This document shows positions 6,110 through 13,147 of a stretch of 16,135 bases of DNA, in pieces (within the stretch, counting starts at the first letter, position 1; the number at the start of each line of letters is the position of its first letter). The position numbers and the translations under genes were made by a program. The notes beneath the pieces are model-generated. The model was given only the letters and a program-made list of their open reading frames with translations. It made no database searches and was not told the origin of the DNA. The stretch is from Actinomycetes bacterium (GTDB lineage: Bacteria > Actinomycetota > Acidimicrobiia > Acidimicrobiales > Microtrichaceae), in NCBI GenBank assembly GCA_023392475.1, contig JAEVZA010000339.1, forward strand, positions 1-16,135, given 5' to 3'.

Positions 6110-7102
6110 ATGCGATCGCGTTCCAACGACGCCTGCTGGTGCGGCAGCGGGGCCAAGCTCAAGCGCTGCCACCTCGACCGCCGCGCCCTGACCCGGCCCG
6201 GCGTCCGGCTGGGCGCCGTCACCGACCGGCGTGAGGTGCCGTCGTCCATCGAGCGGCCGCCCTACGCGCAGGACGAGCCGTCCTGGCCGGAGCCGCGGCC
6301 GCAGATCCTGCGCGGCGAGTCGCTCGAGCGCATGCGCCACGCCGCACGGATCGCCGCCGAGGTCCTCGCCGAGACCGCCGCCGCGGTGGCGCCCGGCGTC
6401 ACCACCGAGGAGCTCGACGAGATCGCCCACGACGCGTACGTGTCGCGCGGCGCGTACCCCTCCACGCTCGGCTACCACGACTACCCGAAGTCGATCTGCA
6501 CCTCGGTCAACGAGGTGGTGTGCCACGGCATCCCCGACGACCGGCCGCTCGCCGACGGCGACATCGTCAACATCGACGTGACCGCGTACGCGTCGGGCAT
6601 GCACGGCGACACGTCGGCGACCGTGCCCGTGGGCGAGATCAGCGAGCAGGCCGCCGCGCTGATCGACGCCACGCGCCGCGCGACCCTCGCCGGCATCGCG
6701 GCCATCCGACCGGGTGCGCCGCTCCAGGCGGTGGCCGCAGCGGTCGTCGAGGTGGCCGACGCGCAGGGCTACGGCATCGTCGCGGAGTACGGCGGCCACG
6801 GGATCGGCGCGGTGTTCCACGCGGACCCCCACGTGCACCACACGATCGTGCCGAGCGACCGCACCGTGCTCGAACCCGGGCTGACCATCACCGTGGAGCC
6901 GATGCTCACGACCGGCCGGCGGGGCTTCCACCAGGCCGACGACGGCTGGACCGAGATCCTCGACGACGGCATGCCGTCGGCGCAGTTCGAGCACACCGTG
7001 ATCGTGACCGACGACGGCGTCGAGATCCTCACCCTGACCGCCGACGGCACGAGCGTCGCGGGCTCCGTCGCCGCGGCGACCGGGAACCCGGCCGTACGCT
7101 GA
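6110..7102 (+). CDS. map: Type I methionine aminopeptidase with N-terminal SEC-C zinc motif
   Basis: A 330-aa enzyme that removes the initiator methionine from nascent proteins. The pita-bread metal ligands are all present: D156 (NIDVTAY), D167 (HGDTSA), H230 (GGHGIG), E263 (TVEPM) and E294 (FEHT), plus substrate-site H139 (CHGIP). The first 21 residues form a SEC-C motif, C9-W-C11-x8-C20-H21, like the zinc tail of SecA; it is followed by a proline-rich linker (about 44-66) and then the catalytic core. SEC-C-tagged MetAPs are known in other bacteria. The tag may place the enzyme at the ribosome, which is an inference. The leaderless start at 6110 is supported by TAGACT. The next gene starts 4 bases after its stop. 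Confidence 0.95.
   Translation: MRSRSNDACWCGSGAKLKRCHLDRRALTRPGVRLGAVTDRREVPSSIERPPYAQDEPSWPEPRPQILRGESLERMRHAARIAAEVLAETAAAVAPGVTTEELDEIAHDAYVSRGAYPSTLGYHDYPKSICTSVNEVVCHGIPDDRPLADGDIVNIDVTAYASGMHGDTSATVPVGEISEQAAALIDATRRATLAGIAAIRPGAPLQAVAAAVVEVADAQGYGIVAEYGGHGIGAVFHADPHVHHTIVPSDRTVLEPGLTITVEPMLTTGRRGFHQADDGWTEILDDGMPSAQFEHTVIVTDDGVEILTLTADGTSVAGSVAAATGNPAVR
7095..7100 (+). promoter_or_regulatory. -10 hexamer TACGCT inside the end of map
   Basis: TACGCT overlaps the last codons of map and ends 6 bases before ATG 7107. It suggests the next gene has its own leaderless transcript as well as possible read-through from map. Confidence 0.45.
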
Positions 7103-7106
7103 GCAC

Positions 7107-7709
7107 ATGCAGGTCGTCGTCTGCGGCGCCGACGGGGCCACCGGGCGCCACCTCGTCGAGCAGGCGCGCGAGCGCGGCTGGACCGTGACCACCGTCCGCG
7201 ACGGCACCGACACCGGTCCGACGGACGCCCGGGACGCGGCCCAGGTGGCGCAGGCCGTCGACGGCGCCGTGGCGCTGCTCAGCGTCGTCGGCGAGCGCGA
7301 CCGGGCGCGGACCACCCTCTACTCGGACTGCGCCCGCGCCTACCTCGAGGCGCTCGACGGGCGGAGCTGCCGCCTCGTGTTCTGCACCGGGGCGGGCGTC
7401 GACGAGCCGCCGGCAGCCGATCCCTGGATCCGCGACCACATCGACGGTCCCGTCCGTGGCTACCCCGGTCGCGAGGACATGGTCGCCGCCGAGGCGCTGC
7501 TCCGCTCCTCGCCGCTCGACTGGGTGGTCGTGCGCCCGGGCCGGCTGCACGACCGGCCCGCTCTCGGGACCGTCGAGGCGAGCGAGCGGTTCCGGCCCGA
7601 GCTCGGCACCTCGCTCGCACGGGCGGACCTGGCCCGATTCATGCTCGACCAGGTCACCGGCGACGACTGGCTGCGCCGGACGGCGACGCTCGCCTCCCCC
7701 TGGGACTGA
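7107..7709 (+). CDS. NAD(P)-binding protein, atypical SDR (NmrA-like)
   Basis: A 200-aa single-domain Rossmann protein. It opens with a beta-strand and the dinucleotide loop GADGATG (7-13). It lacks a clear YxxxK catalytic pair, which places it with the atypical SDRs (NAD(P)H-binding / NmrA-like, related to biliverdin reductase B-type folds) that act as reductases or redox sensors. DWVVVRPGRL in the C-terminal third is typical of this group. The substrate is unknown. It starts 4 bases after map, possibly co-transcribed, with its own TACGCT -10. It converges with the luciferase-like gene, leaving 12 bases between the stops. Confidence 0.8.
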   Translation: MQVVVCGADGATGRHLVEQARERGWTVTTVRDGTDTGPTDARDAAQVAQAVDGAVALLSVVGERDRARTTLYSDCARAYLEALDGRSCRLVFCTGAGVDEPPAADPWIRDHIDGPVRGYPGREDMVAAEALLRSSPLDWVVVRPGRLHDRPALGTVEASERFRPELGTSLARADLARFMLDQVTGDDWLRRTATLASPWD

Positions 7710-7721
7710 CGGCCCCGGCGG

Positions 7722-8726
7722 TCAGCGCCAGGCGTCGGCCAGCAGCTCGAGCCCGGCGACCCGCACGTCGGTCGAGTGGGCCACGGTGCTCACCATCAGC
7801 TCGTCCGCGCCGGTCTGCAGCAGCAGGTCGTCCAGGCGGTCGACCACCTGCGTCGCGGTGCCCACCACGCGGTTCGACGGCTGGTGGCGTGCCGCTCCCG
7901 CGTGCGGGTGGTCGGCGGCCTCCTCGGGGCTGAGCATGGGCTCGAACCGCCCGGTGCGGATGCCGTAGGTCATGATCTGGCCGGGCAGCGCCTGGCGCGC
8001 CGCCTCCTCCTCGGTCTCGGCGGCCAGCACGTTGGCCGTCACGATCAGGTGCGGCTCGGCGAGCTCGTCCGACGGTCGGAAGGCGGTGCGGTAGAGCTCG
8101 GCGGCCTGCAGCGTCCCGCCGGTGTCGAAGTGGTGGGCGAACACGAACCGCAGCCCGAGCAGGCCCGCCAGCTGCGCGCTGTAGCCGCTCGAGCCGAGCA
8201 GCAGGACCTGCGGCGAGGTCGTGGCCACCGGCGTGGCACGGAAGTGCTCCCAGAGGGCGCCGTCGCCGCGCTGCTCGGGCCTGGGGTCGCCGAGGAGGCC
8301 CATGAGGTCGAGCAGGTCGCGCGGGAAGTCCTCCGCGCCGAGGTCCTCGGTGCGCCGCAGCGCCATGGCGGTCCGCGGATCGGTGCCGGGGGCCCGGCCG
8401 ATGCCCAGGTCGATGCGCCCCGGGTGCAGCGCCTCCAGGGCGGCCACCTGCTCGGCGACCACGAGCGGCGCGTGGTTCGGGAGCATGACGCCGCCGGAGC
8501 CGACGCGGATGCGGTCGGTCGCGCCGGCGAGGTGCGCCATCAGGACCGGCGGCGTGGTGCTGGCGACCGACGGCATGTTGTGGTGCTCGGCCACCCAGAA
8601 GCGCTCGTAGCCGAGGCGGTCGGCGGCCCGGGCCACCTCCGTCGCCCCGGCGAGCGCCGCTGCGGTCGACCCGCCGCGGTTCACGATCGCCAGCTCGAGG
8701 ACGGACAGCGGGGGTCGGGTCGGCAC
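7722..8726 (-). CDS. LLM-class flavin-dependent oxidoreductase
   Basis: This 334-aa luciferase-like monooxygenase of the single-subunit group 1 type (MsnO8/TIGR03558-like) would use reduced FMN or F420 to oxidise a small organic substrate. Family motifs are VAEHHNMPSVAS (45-56), RIRVGSGGVMLPNHAPLVVAEQ (72-93, split around the flavin site) and GRIDLGIGRAPGTD (103-116). The start is set at GTG 8726: TACCCT lies 6 bases upstream and the TIM-barrel begins ten residues later, whereas upstream starts add a proline/arginine-rich stretch unlike the family. It is divergent from the thioesterase-like gene across 106 bases. Confidence 0.9.
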   Translation of the reverse strand: MPTRPPLSVLELAIVNRGGSTAAALAGATEVARAADRLGYERFWVAEHHNMPSVASTTPPVLMAHLAGATDRIRVGSGGVMLPNHAPLVVAEQVAALEALHPGRIDLGIGRAPGTDPRTAMALRRTEDLGAEDFPRDLLDLMGLLGDPRPEQRGDGALWEHFRATPVATTSPQVLLLGSSGYSAQLAGLLGLRFVFAHHFDTGGTLQAAELYRTAFRPSDELAEPHLIVTANVLAAETEEEAARQALPGQIMTYGIRTGRFEPMLSPEEAADHPHAGAARHQPSNRVVGTATQVVDRLDDLLLQTGADELMVSTVAHSTDVRVAGLELLADAWR

Positions 8727-8732
8727 CAGCGC

Positions 8733-8738
8733 AGGGTA
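8733..8738 (-). promoter_or_regulatory. -10 hexamer TACCCT, leaderless start of the LLM oxidoreductase
   Basis: On the minus strand TACCCT is followed by GCGCTG and the GTG at 8726. It fits TANNNT with 6-base spacing and decides the start. No clear -35 is visible. Confidence 0.5.
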
Positions 8739-8796
8739 CGACGCGCCGCGTCCGGCGCCCGGGCGTGGCCCCGACGGCGGCCGCGCCGAATCGCGG

Positions 8797-8826
8797 TTGA
8801 CCCGGCGCGCGCCCCGCGGACAGGGT
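8797..8826 (+). promoter_or_regulatory. Promoter TTGACC-N18-CAGGGT of the thioesterase-like gene
   Basis: The -35 TTGACC (8797-8802) and -10 CAGGGT (8821-8826) are separated by 18 bases, and the GTG at 8833 comes 6 bases later. This is the only start in the window with a clear -35 as well. A 10-bp palindrome GGCGCGCGCC (8804-8813) sits in the spacer. Confidence 0.6.
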
Positions 8827-8832
8827 GCGTCG

Positions 8833-9702
8833 GTGGCCACCCCCTTCCACGAGCTCACGTCGATCGACCCGCTCGGGGACGGCCGCTACCGCGGCCACAT
8901 CGAGGAGCTCTGGAACCTGCGCCCGCTGCCCCAGGGCGGCGCCGTCACCGCCATCGCGCTGCGGGCCATGGCATGCGAGCTCGACAACCCGGGCCAGACC
9001 GTGCGCACGCTGCACACGAGCTTCGTCGCCCAGGTGACCCACGGCGTGGTGGACGTCGACGTCGAGCTGCTGCGGCGCGGCCGATCGATGTCGCACCTGC
9101 GCGCCGAGGTCCGGAACCCCGGCGCCGCCCGTGGCCACCTGACCACCGGCATCTTCGGTGGGACGCGCCAGGGCTTCGACTTCACGGACCTGCGGCCGCC
9201 CCCTGACGTCCCCCGGCCCGAGGACTGCCCGAGCTTCCGGGACCCTCCGCCGCCCGGCTTCGAGCTGCAGTTCGAGCCGATGCCGTTCTGGGACCAGCTC
9301 GTCGAGGGACGGCCGGCCATCGGGCACCCGCCCTGGGAGGACTACACGCCCGACCGTGCGGAGCGAGCCGCGTGGCACCGGTTCGACGAGGCGCCGTACG
9401 CCGAGGACGGCACGATCGACCCGGCCTCGCTCGTGGTGCTGGTCGACACCATGCCCGGCGCGGTCGGCGAGAAGGTCGGGCCCGGGGACCGCGCGTGGTT
9501 CGCGCCGAGCGTCGACCTCACCGTCCACCTGCTCGGTCCGTGCCGATCCCCGTGGGTGCTCGCCCACAACACCGCCCGCCACGCGGGCGACGGCTACGCC
9601 TCCGCGGACATGGCGCTCTGGGACTACGGGGAGGACGCCCGGGACGAGCCGCGCCTCGTGGCGTACGCGACCCAGCTGTTCCTCTTCACGTTCTACGACT
9701 GA
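8833..9702 (+). CDS. Acyl-CoA thioesterase-like double-hotdog protein
   Basis: A 289-aa protein of the TesB/4HBT_3 type with two hotdog repeats. In the first, LPQGGAVTAIALRAMACEL holds the central helix, followed by TLHTSFVAQV and VDVDVELLRRGRSMSHLRAEV. The second repeat covers about 190-289, with PASLVVLVDTMPGA, PSVDLTVHLLGP, ASADMALWDYG and ATQLFLFTFYD. It would hydrolyse acyl-CoA thioesters, probably in lipid or steroid catabolism. GTG 8833 is chosen because of the upstream promoter; the in-frame TTG at 8797 lies within the -35 element. It converges with the DUF2237 gene across 27 bases, where I see nothing beyond GC-rich spacer. Confidence 0.85.
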   Translation: MATPFHELTSIDPLGDGRYRGHIEELWNLRPLPQGGAVTAIALRAMACELDNPGQTVRTLHTSFVAQVTHGVVDVDVELLRRGRSMSHLRAEVRNPGAARGHLTTGIFGGTRQGFDFTDLRPPPDVPRPEDCPSFRDPPPPGFELQFEPMPFWDQLVEGRPAIGHPPWEDYTPDRAERAAWHRFDEAPYAEDGTIDPASLVVLVDTMPGAVGEKVGPGDRAWFAPSVDLTVHLLGPCRSPWVLAHNTARHAGDGYASADMALWDYGEDARDEPRLVAYATQLFLFTFYD

Positions 9703-9729
9703 GGCGCTGCCCCGGCGGAGGACCGGCCG

Positions 9730-10125
9730 TCAGTCGCCCTCCTCCTCGCCGAGGACGGTCGGGTCGTCGTCGACGGCGTGGCGGCGCAGGTCGTCCAGGT
9801 CGGCCCACTCCGTCGCCGCCGCGGCGGTCGCGGCCAGCACGACCGGCGGCGCGGCACCGGCCTCGAGCGCCTCGGCCCACCGGTCGGCGCAGAGGCACCA
9901 GCGGTCGCCGGGCACGAGGCCGCGGAAGCCGAACTCGGGCCGCGGCGTGCTGAGGTCGTTGCCCCGTTCCTTTGAGAACTCGAGGAACGCCGCGGTGACC
10001 TGGGCGCAGACCACGTGCACGCCGGCGTCCTCGGGTCCGGTGCGGCAGCAGCCGTCGCGGTAGAAGCCGGTCAGGGGGTCCGTGGAGCAGGGCTCCAGCT
10101 CGCCGCCGAGCACGTTGCGGGCCAT
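9730..10125 (-). CDS. DUF2237 family protein
   Basis: A 131-aa protein matching the DUF2237 family along its whole length: NVLGGELEPCSTDPLTGFYR, DGCCRTGPEDAGVHVVCAQV, FSKERGNDLSTP and GDRWCLCADRWAEA. Six cysteines (13, 26, 27, 40, 77, 79) sit in the conserved motifs, suggesting metal binding or redox chemistry, but no function is established. The acidic tail GEEEGD is extra. Start ATG 10125 has neither a good Shine-Dalgarno (only a G-run) nor a well-placed -10 (CATGAT lies 8 bases upstream). It is divergent from the GH15 gene across 127 bases. Confidence 0.9.
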   Translation of the reverse strand: MARNVLGGELEPCSTDPLTGFYRDGCCRTGPEDAGVHVVCAQVTAAFLEFSKERGNDLSTPRPEFGFRGLVPGDRWCLCADRWAEALEAGAAPPVVLAATAAAATEWADLDDLRRHAVDDDPTVLGEEEGD

Positions 10126-10225
10126 GGCCCCCCATCATGTCCCACGGCAGCCCCGTGCCGAGGGTGCCCCGGGCCGGCGACGACGGGTCCGGGCCAGGCC
10201 GCGCGGCGCGTCCACCGCTCGGTCA

Positions 10226-10245
10226 GGGGGTGCCCCCGTTAGCGT
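10226..10245 (+). promoter_or_regulatory. -10 TAGCGT of the GH15 gene with adjacent inverted repeat
   Basis: TAGCGT (10240-10245) ends 7 bases before ATG 10253, giving a leaderless start. Immediately upstream, GGGGG-TG-CCCCC (10226-10237) forms an inverted repeat inside the -35/-10 spacer, where a bound repressor would block polymerase. No clear -35 is visible. Confidence 0.45.
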
Positions 10246-10252
10246 GCTGTGC

Positions 10253-12073
10253 ATGGCGTCACGCATCGAGGACTACGCGATCATCGGCGACACCGCCACG
10301 GTCGCGCTGGTCAGCACGACGGGGTCGATCGACTGGTGGTGCGCACCGAGGGTCGACTCCGGTGCCTCCTTCGCCGCCCTGCTCGGCACCGAGGAGCACG
10401 GGCGATGGCGGTTCGCTCCGAAGGCCGAGGTCACGAAGGTCACGCGTCGCTACGAGCCCGGCACGCTGGTGCTCGAGACGGTCATGGAGACCGCCGACGG
10501 CAGCGTGGCGATCATCGACTTCATGCCGCCGTGCCACGCCGATCCGACGATCCACCGCATCGTCGAGGGACGCAGCGGGACCGTCCGCGTCGACATGGAG
10601 CTCGTCGTGCGGTTCGACTACGGCTCGATCACCCCCTGGGTGCGGGCCACGGGCGACGGCCTCGTGATGGTGGCGGGCGCCGAGTCGCTCCGGTTCCACA
10701 GCCCCGAGCCGCTGCAGGGCCGGGACAAGCGCACCATGGCGTCCTTCGAGCTGGAGGCCGGTGAGCGCCGCGCCTTCTCGCTGACCTGGTTCCCGTCGTC
10801 GGCCCCGCCGCCCCTGCCGCTCGACAGCCTGGCCGCGCTCCACCAGACGCGGCACTGGTGGCGCAACTGGGTCGGCCAGTGCACCTACGCCGGCGACTGG
10901 CGCGACGACGTGGTGCGCTCGCTCATCACGTTGAAGGCGCTCTCGTACGCACCGAGCGGCGCGATCGCCGCCGCGGCCACGACGTCGCTGCCCGAGCAGA
11001 TCGGCAGCGTGCGGAACTGGGACTACCGGTTCTCGTGGCTGCGCGACGCCACCTTCACGCTGCAGGCGCTGCTCCTGTCGGGCTTCCACGAGGAGGCGAC
11101 CGCCTGGGCCCACTGGCTGCGCCGTGCCGTGGCCGGCAACCCGGGCGACTTCCAGATCATGTACGCCGTCGGCGGCGAGCGGCGACTCACCGAGCTGGAG
11201 CTGCCGTGGCTCCCCGGGTACGAGGGCTCGACCCCGGTCCGCATCGGGAACCAGGCGTCCGAGCAGTTCCAGCTCGACGTGTTCGGCGAGCTGATGGACT
11301 CGGCGCTCACGGCGATCCGCGGCGGGCTGCGCACCCAGCACGGCTTCGGCGACGAGATCGTCACCCAGTCGATGCTCCACCTGGAGCAGGTGTGGGACAC
11401 GCCCGACGACGGCATCTGGGAGGTGCGGGGTCCGCGGCGCGACTTCACCCACTCGAAGGTCATGGCGTGGGTCGCGTTCGACCGGGCCGTGCTGCTGGCG
11501 GGCCAGAGCGGCGCGAGCGCGGAGGTGGTCAACCGGTGGTCGGCGCTGCGTGACCAGGTGCACTCCCAGGTGTGCGAGCGGGGCTGGAACGCGGAGCTCG
11601 GGACCTTCACGCAGTACTACGGCTCCGACGAGCTCGACGCGAGCCTCCTGATGATGGCGACCGTCGGGTTCCTCCCGCCCGACGACCCCCGCATCGTGGC
11701 GACGGTCGAGGCCATCCAGCGCGAGCTCGTCGTGGACGGCTTCGTGCAGCGGTACCAGACCGACGACGACGCCAACGTCGACGGGCTGCCGCCGGGCGAG
11801 GGCGCGTTCCTGATGACCACGTTCTGGCTCGCCGACAACCTCGCGATGATGGGCCGCGTCGACGAGGCCACGGAGATCTTCGAGCGGCTCCGCGGCCTCC
11901 AGAACGACGTGGGGCTGCTGTCGGAGGAGTACGACCCGACCGCAGGGCGCATGCTCGGCAACTTCCCGCAGGCCTTCTCGCACGTGGGCCTCATCAACAC
12001 CGCCGCGAACCTGTCGGCGGAGGGGCCGAGCCCGATGGTCCACCGCTCGGGCCGCGACACGCACCTGCCCTGA
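10253..12073 (+). CDS. GH15 family glucosidase (glucoamylase / trehalase type)
   Basis: A 606-aa cytoplasmic enzyme with an N-terminal beta-sandwich (trehalase-like domain, about 1-190, starting RIEDYAIIGDTATVALVSTTGSI in family style) and an (alpha/alpha)6 GH15 domain (about 210-590). Motifs are SVRNWDYRFSWLRDATFTL (252-270), DGIWEVRG with likely general acid E390, and GLLSEEYDP with likely general base E558 or E559. GH15 enzymes invert, releasing beta-D-glucose. Architecture and length fit the mycobacterial GH15 trehalase group, but the same group includes alpha-glucan hydrolases, so the substrate is open. Start ATG 10253 is set by TAGCGT and by homology; the longer frame from 10082 is spurious. 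It converges with galM, 30 bases apart. Confidence 0.92.
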   Translation: MASRIEDYAIIGDTATVALVSTTGSIDWWCAPRVDSGASFAALLGTEEHGRWRFAPKAEVTKVTRRYEPGTLVLETVMETADGSVAIIDFMPPCHADPTIHRIVEGRSGTVRVDMELVVRFDYGSITPWVRATGDGLVMVAGAESLRFHSPEPLQGRDKRTMASFELEAGERRAFSLTWFPSSAPPPLPLDSLAALHQTRHWWRNWVGQCTYAGDWRDDVVRSLITLKALSYAPSGAIAAAATTSLPEQIGSVRNWDYRFSWLRDATFTLQALLLSGFHEEATAWAHWLRRAVAGNPGDFQIMYAVGGERRLTELELPWLPGYEGSTPVRIGNQASEQFQLDVFGELMDSALTAIRGGLRTQHGFGDEIVTQSMLHLEQVWDTPDDGIWEVRGPRRDFTHSKVMAWVAFDRAVLLAGQSGASAEVVNRWSALRDQVHSQVCERGWNAELGTFTQYYGSDELDASLLMMATVGFLPPDDPRIVATVEAIQRELVVDGFVQRYQTDDDANVDGLPPGEGAFLMTTFWLADNLAMMGRVDEATEIFERLRGLQNDVGLLSEEYDPTAGRMLGNFPQAFSHVGLINTAANLSAEGPSPMVHRSGRDTHLP

Positions 12074-12092
12074 CGGCCGCGGCGCTCGGCCG
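12074..12092. terminator. Possible short hairpin between GH15 and galM
   Basis: CGGCCG repeats at 12074-12079 and 12087-12092 can pair around the 7-base loop CGGCGCT, directly after the GH15 stop. It is short, has no T-tract and may be chance at this GC content. Confidence 0.25.
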
Positions 12093-12103
12093 CCGGGGCC
12101 GGT

Positions 12104-13147
12104 TCACCCGGCGATCGCCGGCGGGTCGCCGACGCCGAAGCGGAGCTCCGTGACCGCGGCGTACTCCTCGCCCGGCCGGAGCACCGCGCTCCCGAGCGCG
12201 GGCCGGTTGGGCGTGTCGGGGTACCGCTGGGTCTCGAGCGACACGGAGCCGTGCGGCCGGAACGGCGGTCCGAGGCCGTTCCCCGTGTAGAGCTGGACGC
12301 CCGGCTGGTCGGTGCGCACGGCCATCCACCGGCCGCTCGCCGGCGCGTGGAGGAGCGCCGCGTCCCGCATGGTGCCTGCCACGCCACGGACCTCGAAGCA
12401 GTGGTCGTAGCCCGGGGGGTGCGCTGCGATGGCCGGACCGAGCTCCGTCCACGACCGCAGGTCGAACGGCGTGCCGTCGACGGTCGTGAGGTCCGCGGTG
12501 GGGATGCCGGCGTCGTCGACCGGCAGGTACCGGTCGGCCGCGAGGACGAGGCGGTGCCCGTCGACGGTGGGCGCGCCGTCGAGGTTCCAGTACCCGTGGT
12601 TGGTCATGTTGACCACGGTCGGTGCGTCGGTGGAGGCCACGTAGGCGATCCGCAGGAGGTCGCCCTCGAGCTCGAAGGTGGCCGTCGCGGTGACGGCGCC
12701 CGGGAAGCCCTCGTCGCCGTCGGGCGACGCGTACCGCAGCACGGCGGTGGCGCCGTCGGGATCACCCGACGCGTCGAGCAGGTCCCACACGTGGCGGTCG
12801 AACCCGTCGGGGCCTCCGTGCAGCTGGTTCGGGCCGTTGTTGGCCACCAGGTCCCAGGTCCGGCCGTCGAGCTCGAACCGGGCGCCGGCGATGCGGTTCG
12901 CGTACCGGCCGATCGACGCGCCGAGGTGGGGGTTGCGGCCGCGGTCGGCGTAGTCCGCGGCGGAGGCCAACGCGAGGTGCACGTCGCCCACGCCCCCCGA
13001 CGCGTCGGGCGCGGCGACCGACCGGATCGCGGCGCCGAGCGTCAGCAGCCGGACCGTGAGCACGTCGCTGCGCAGCTCCACCTCCAGGACGTCGGCCGCG
13101 GCGTCGACGCCACCCAGCGGTCCGAGCGGCGTGACCGCCGCGCTCAC
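12104..13147 (-). CDS. galM: Aldose 1-epimerase (mutarotase)
   Basis: This 347-aa enzyme interconverts alpha and beta anomers of glucose or galactose. Family residues are visible: R81 in GRYANRI, H110 in NQLHGG, catalytic base/acid H184 in NMTNHGYWNLDG, D248 in YDHCFEV and E305 in SLETQRYPD. No signal peptide is present. GTG 13147 overlaps the TGA of the upstream dehydrogenase (GTGA), so translation is coupled and no separate Shine-Dalgarno is seen. Its partner is a glucose-1-dehydrogenase-like SDR, and the converging GH15 enzyme makes glucose, which points to glucose as substrate (inference). Confidence 0.93.
   Translation of the reverse strand: MSAAVTPLGPLGGVDAAADVLEVELRSDVLTVRLLTLGAAIRSVAAPDASGGVGDVHLALASAADYADRGRNPHLGASIGRYANRIAGARFELDGRTWDLVANNGPNQLHGGPDGFDRHVWDLLDASGDPDGATAVLRYASPDGDEGFPGAVTATATFELEGDLLRIAYVASTDAPTVVNMTNHGYWNLDGAPTVDGHRLVLAADRYLPVDDAGIPTADLTTVDGTPFDLRSWTELGPAIAAHPPGYDHCFEVRGVAGTMRDAALLHAPASGRWMAVRTDQPGVQLYTGNGLGPPFRPHGSVSLETQRYPDTPNRPALGSAVLRPGEEYAAVTELRFGVGDPPAIAG

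Noticed and set aside
7654..9582. Long antisense frame across the LLM and thioesterase-like genes
   Set aside because: It overlaps two well-recognised genes, has biased low-complexity composition and no family motif.
9703..9729. CCGG repeats between the thioesterase-like and DUF2237 genes as a terminator
   Set aside because: A 4-bp self-complementary stem is too short to support in DNA of this GC content.
10082..10252. 57-codon N-terminal extension of the GH15 protein
   Set aside because: The extension crosses the start of the divergent DUF2237 gene and the TAGCGT promoter, and GH15 homology starts at the MASRIEDY residues.
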